Part shown: piece after piece, positions 60,111 through 64,000 of the stretch | Layout: every line of letters begins with the position of its first letter | How positions within the stretch are numbered: position 1 is the first letter of the stretch | Assembly (NCBI GenBank): GCA_963772975.1 | Contig: CAVYZH010000005.1 | Span: 186,001 to 250,000 of the forward strand | From: AC-32 sp963772975 | Lineage (GTDB): Bacteria; Actinomycetota; Thermoleophilia; Gaiellales; Gaiellaceae | Direction of reading: 5' to 3' | Length of the DNA: 64,000 nucleotides | Notes under the pieces: model-generated | Told to the model about the DNA's origin: nothing | Database searches by the model: none | What the model saw: only the letters and a program-made list of their open reading frames with translations | Position numbers and translations under genes: made by a program

Positions 60111-60763
60111 CAAGACGAACCCGAGCGGCCAGAGCTGCAGCGTCGCGAACGGCAGCGGCACGATCGCCGCCGCCGACGTCACGGGCGTGGCCGTCAGCTG
60201 TGCCAACACCCCGACCTACGCGATCGGCGGCAGCGTCTCCTTCCTGTCGGGGACGGTCGTGTTGCAGGACAACGGCGGCGACGACCTGACCGTGAATACC
60301 AACGGCCCCTTCAACTTCGCGACCAAGTTCGCCTCTGGCGCCGCCTACGCCGTCACCGTCAAGACGAACCCGAGCGGCCAGAGCTGCAGCGTCGCGAACG
60401 GCAGCGGCACGATCGGCGCCGCCGACGTCACCAACGTGGCCGTCAGCTGCACCGCCAATCCGACCTACGCCGTCGGCGGCAGCACCTCCGGCCTCTCCGG
60501 GACGGTCGTGCTCCGGAACAACGGCGGCGACGACCTGACCGTGAATACCAACGGCCCCTTCAACTTCGCGACCAAGCTCGCCTCTGGCGCCGCCTACGCC
60601 GTCACCGTCAAGACCAATCCGAGCGGCCAGAGCTGCAGCGTCGCCAACGGCAGCGGCACGATCGGCTCGGCCGACGTCAGCAACGTGGCCGTCAGCTGTG
60701 CCACCGAACCCGACCTACGCGGTCGGCGGCAGCGTCTCCGGGCTCTCGGGGACGGTCGTGCTG

Positions 60764-61648
60764 CGGGACAACGGCGGCGACGACCTGAGCGTGAGCACCA
60801 ACGGCCCCTTCAGCTTCGCGACCAAGCTCGCCGGCGGCGCCGCCTACAACGTCACCGTCAAGACGAACCCGAGCGGCCAGAGCTGCAGCGTCGCCAACGG
60901 CAGCGGCACGATCGCTGCGGCCGACGTCACGAACGTCGCCGTCACCTGCGCCGCCACCGGCTCCGCGGGCAGCGACGACTTCAATCGCCCTGACGGCTCG
61001 CTCGGGTCGAGCTGGATTGCGATGAGCGACGGCGCGCTCTCGATCTCCTCGCAGGCGGTGCTCGGTACGAGCGCGACGGCCGGGGACATCCGGATCGCGG
61101 AGACGTACACCAGCGACCAGTCGTCCCAGATCCAGCTCACCTCGACGCAGCTCTCGGGCGGCCAGTGGGTCGGCCCCACGGTGCGCACCCAGAACGGCGG
61201 CCAGGACACCTACCTCGGGATCTACTTCTGGAACAGCGGCAGCCAGCAGCTCCGGCTCTACAAGCGGAACACCGGCGCCTGGATTCAGCTCGGCAACTCT
61301 TACGCGTCAGGTGCGCTGCCCGCCGGCACGACGTTGCAGCTGAACGCCGTCGGCTCGACGATCTCGTTCGTGCAGGACGGCGTCACCCGGATCACCGCGA
61401 CCGACACCAGCGTGACCGGCGGCGCGCCCGGGATCATGACCTACGGCCAGGCCAAAGCCGACAACTGGGCGGGCGCCGGCGCGACCGGCGGCACCAACCC
61501 AACCTACTCGGTCGGCGGCAGCGTCTCCGGGCTCTCGGGGACGGTCGTGCTCCGCGACAACGGCGGCGACGACCTGACACTGACCGCCAATGGCTCCTTC
61601 GCCTTTGCGACCAAGCTCGCCGGCGGCGCCGCCTACACCGTCACCGTC
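60764..61648 (+). repeat. Long intragenic direct repeat, copy 2
   Basis: Second copy of 59226-60110, encoding jelly-roll 3. The 1538-bp unit between copies, including its frameshift site, looks duplicated as a block. Confidence 0.85.
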
Positions 61649-62798
61649 AAGACGAACCCCAGCGGCCAGAGCTGCAGCGTCGCGAACGGCAGCGGCACGA
61701 TCGCCGCCGCCGACGTCACGAACGTGACCGTCACTTGCGCCGCCAGCCCGACCTACGCCGTCGGGGGCAGCACCTCCGGGCTCTCCGGAACGGTCGTGCT
61801 GCGGGACAACGGCGGCGATGACCTGACCGTGACCGCCAACGGCTCCTTCGCCTTTGCGACCAAGCTCGCCGGCGGCGCCGCCTACGCCGTCACCGTCAAG
61901 ACGAACCCGACCGGCCAGAGCTGCAGCGTCGCGAACGGCAGCGGCACGATCGCCGCCGCCGACGTCACGAACGTGGCCGTCACCTGTGGCACTGGCAACA
62001 ACGGGTTCAGCGCCACATACCGGAGCACCGACGCGAACGGCGTCGACTCGTACGACGTCACGTCTGCCGACAACGGCCCTGGCACACAGACGCTGAGAGT
62101 GCTAGCGCCTACTCACCCGGCCGCGGGCGTGCCTCACAGCTTCCTCTATGTGCTGCCGGTTGAGGCCGGGCTCGGGACGACCTACGGCGACGGGATCGCC
62201 ACACTCGAGTCCCTCGACGCCGAGGATCGGTACAACCTGACGATCGTCGAGCCGTCGTTCGCGATCGAGCCTTGGTACGCCGACAACCCGAACGACTCGA
62301 AACTCCGCTACGAGACGTTCATGACGAGCGACCTCGTGCCGTGGGTGACGCAGAACCTGTCGACGACCGGCCACGAGCAGAACTGGCTGATCGGATTCTC
62401 GAAGTCGGGCATCGGCGGACAGGATCTGATTCTCAAACATCCCGATGTCTTCACGCTCGCGGCGACGTGGGACTTCCCCGCCGACATGTCGAGCTACGCC
62501 CAGTTCGGCGGCTCGGCGAACCAGTATGGGACCGACGCGAACTTCCAGGCCAACTACCGGCTGACGCCAATTTTCCTCGAAGGCCACAAACTGCCGTTCA
62601 TCAGCAGTAACCGCATCTGGATCGGCGGGTACCAGGCCTTCCAGACCGACATGTCCGACTACAACGCCTTGCTCAACTCCGAGGGAATCCCGCACACGAC
62701 CGAGGCACCCACGTTGATGGCGCACCGCTGGGACAGCGGCTGGGTGCCGATCGCGCTCGCCGCGCTGAGCCAGGACAGCCAGAACCTGACGACGTCTC

Positions 62799-62936
62799 CG
62801 TAGCGCCCTCGACCGCCGCTCCGAGGACGCGTACGGAGCCGCTGCTCGGAGCCGTAAGGCCCGCGAGCACGCGCAGGAGCGTCGTCTTGCCGGCGCCGTT
62901 CGGGCCGAACGGCGAGACTCGATTCGAAAGCCAGAC
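62799..62936 (-). pseudogene. ABC-transporter ATPase fragment
   Basis: About 46 codons encode FGPNGAGKTTLLRVLAGL, a perfect Walker A context, then SSGSVRVLGAAVEGA. No signature motif, Walker B or start is present, and flanking sequence on both sides is unrelated. It is a relic of an export-type ATPase gene left between the giant protein and the next gene. Confidence 0.65.
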
Positions 62937-63049
62937 GGCAAGACACTCCGCGCGGGTGGGAACTAGCCGATTGCGGGGCTTGCAGCCCGGTCGAGGGTGC
63001 CCAACACAGGCCAGTTGGCACGGGCCTGCGGATCTGTGACAGTGGCTGT

Positions 63050-63709
63050 GTGAGGGTCGATGCGGCACGACCCGACCCGCGTGCGGGCGGGCGTCGTGAG
63101 CTTGCGCTCTGGCTGGCGCCGGCGGTTGCCGTCGCGCTAGCCCAGATCGCCGCCCAGCTCGTCGACTACCAGCTCGACGATCTCCACCTCCGCGCTCTGA
63201 ACGCCAACTCGGACGCGAGCGTGGTCGCGTGGCTGACCCCTGCAGGAATGGTCCTCGCGCTCGCGGGGGTTATCGCGTGCCTCCGGCGCCGCGGCAGGGC
63301 CTACGCCCGTGGTGCTGCCGTCGCAGCGCTCCTCGTCGGACTGCTCGTGGTCGCGAGCGCACGCCGCGGGGCGTTCGGCGGCTCGCTTTCGCTCCACCGC
63401 TCGACACTGATGCTCGCGCCGGTCCTCGCCGTACTGCTCGCGCTCCTGCTCCTGGAGGCGCGCGACGTCGAGGCGACCCCGCGCAACCTGCTCCGGATCG
63501 GCTGCGCGCTGCTCGTTGGCTCGTATCTCCTCCACATCCTGGGCGGCGCTCTCACCGACGCCGTCGGCGGCGAGCACTCGTGGACGTATCAGGTCGGAGC
63601 GGCGCTGAAGGAGGGCACGGAGGTCGCCGGTTGGCTGATCGTCGGCCTCGGCTGCTGCCGGGCGGGTGCAGGGGACCGTGCAACCTGGCGCGAGCCGCTC
63701 GCCGACTGA
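63050..63709 (+). CDS. Multi-spanning membrane protein, unknown function
   Basis: The 219-residue protein has about six hydrophobic helices (LWLAPAVAVALAQIAAQLV, VVAWLTPAGMVLALAGVIACL, GAAVAALLVGLLVVA, LMLAPVLAVLLALLLLEA, IGCALLVGSYLLHILGGAL, EVAGWLIVGLGCC). No signature family motif is visible. GTG start; no upstream ribosome site is obvious. The ABC fragment before it suggests the neighbourhood was once a transport locus. Confidence 0.65.
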   Translation: MRVDAARPDPRAGGRRELALWLAPAVAVALAQIAAQLVDYQLDDLHLRALNANSDASVVAWLTPAGMVLALAGVIACLRRRGRAYARGAAVAALLVGLLVVASARRGAFGGSLSLHRSTLMLAPVLAVLLALLLLEARDVEATPRNLLRIGCALLVGSYLLHILGGALTDAVGGEHSWTYQVGAALKEGTEVAGWLIVGLGCCRAGAGDRATWREPLAD

Positions 63710-63841
63710 CCGCGACGGCGTCGACGTCCACCCGTCCCGCGTAGGCCCGCGACATCGGGGCTTCAAGCCGACGTACTGCGAAGTCGACGCACTCGCGCGA
63801 GGGATGCGGTCAGCGCCGCGGCTGCCGATTCCTACGGCGTC

Positions 63842-64000
63842 ATGTTGGGAGCCGCCCCCACAGCCGCCAACGCCCCCCTACGGTCCCGCAGCGCTGCAGC
63901 GCCTGTTTCCACGTGGCCGGGAGCCCCGAGGCTGCGTCCTGGAAGTTCAGGGGTTTTGCGCCCGCTCTGCGCGCTCGCCGCGGTGCTGGTCGTCGCACTC
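63842..64000 (+). CDS. Partial gene running off the window, signal-peptide-like start
   Basis: From an ATG at 63842 (or a TTG at 63956) the frame stays open to the last base. Its final codons read LRPLCALAAVLVVAL, the hydrophobic core of a signal peptide or anchor. The TTG would place that core directly at the N-terminus, the more natural start. The product cannot be named from this fragment. The 130 nt after the preceding gene hold nothing recognised. Confidence 0.35.
   Translation, partial: MLGAAPTAANAPLRSRSAAAPVSTWPGAPRLRPGSSGVLRPLCALAAVLVVAL

Larger units (their letters stand above)
57558..62803 (+). pseudogene. Giant repetitive secreted protein with C-terminal hydrolase, two +1 frameshifts
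   Basis: Read across three frames it encodes about 1747 residues. These are a signal peptide (57558-57650), a jelly-roll/concanavalin-like domain (DDFNRANGSLGASW to KADNW), five ~83-residue beta repeats (YSVGGSTSGLSGTVVLRNNGGDD), jelly-roll 2, four or five repeats, jelly-roll 3, and more repeats. The end is an esterase-like alpha/beta hydrolase (FLYVLPVEAG, GFSKSGIGGQDLILKHPD, LMAHRWDSGW). The frame advances by one base near 59166 and again near 60704, at the same point in two copies of the same repeat. It would be an exported carbohydrate- or ester-active protein. Error, decay or recoding cannot be told apart from sequence alone. Confidence 0.75.

Noticed and set aside
58180..61990. CRISPR-like or satellite repeat array
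   Set aside because: Units are ~249 bp, contiguous without unique spacers, and translate to one beta-domain family.
63921..63940. Possible third copy of the structured RNA near the window end (CCCCGAGGCTGCGTCCT resembles the minus strand of the conserved block)
   Set aside because: The partner strand and the second conserved block are absent downstream. The last bases read as a signal peptide instead. Probably chance.

Overview
The window is high-GC bacterial DNA. Its gene content (SigK-type sigma/anti-sigma pair, actinobacterial LexA boxes of the CGAAC-N4-GTTCG type, DUF4331, DUF4235, many small secreted or membrane proteins, a remnant of the 'LSYANVM' secreted family) points to Actinomycetota, most likely a soil lineage of class Thermoleophilia. 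This is inferred from protein families; no rRNA gene is present. Reading frames are dense, with many 1-4 nt overlaps and GTG/TTG starts.

Layout. 0-12 kb (+): an aminoglycoside-phosphotransferase-like kinase; a COG2403 P-loop protein coupled to carbamate kinase; a probable metal operon (DUF4331 protein, TPR protein, two Ni/Co transporters, anti-sigma factor, sigma factor); a structured RNA element; argF; a rhomboid protease; small proteins; and tRNA-Ala(UGC). 12-19.3 kb: a decayed island with a DUF11 protein, a sugar-transferase fragment, a heavily frameshifted LamG/sugar-dehydrogenase gene and degenerate duplications. 19.3-28.7 kb: small membrane proteins, a transporter-like protein, a cupin, a zinc-ribbon/adenylate-cyclase/ATPase/TPR regulator broken by three 1-nt insertions, a long fibronectin-like secreted protein and a glycosyltransferase-like protein.

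28.7-42.4 kb (-): a polyamine locus with two complete PotABCD-type importers, a class III aminotransferase, a PuuB-like FAD oxidoreductase, an aldehyde dehydrogenase, an Lrp-type regulator and a TrhA/hemolysin III membrane protein. Import, transamination or oxidation, and aldehyde oxidation would convert putrescine-like amines to GABA-like acids. 42.4-49.6 kb: small proteins, a diguanylate cyclase, a Pro/His-rich secreted protein, 2-oxoglutarate dehydrogenase E1 and a second copy of the structured RNA. 49.6-57.1 kb (-): a secreted protein, hydantoinase/oxoprolinase subunits (hyuB frameshifted), and an SOS pair (exonuclease/GIY-YIG protein and DNA polymerase IV), each with an identical LexA box. 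57.1-64 kb (+): a giant repetitive secreted protein ending in an esterase-like domain, an ABC-ATPase fragment, a membrane protein and the start of another gene.

The most unusual item is a pair of ~165-nt elements (9353-9518 and 48751-48912). They share 26-nt and 35-nt conserved blocks, but their helices are built from different, compensating sequences. This is the signature of a structured RNA, and I do not recognise it as a named family. A second theme is single-base indels at short C/G runs in several otherwise good genes, which may be assembly error or real decay.
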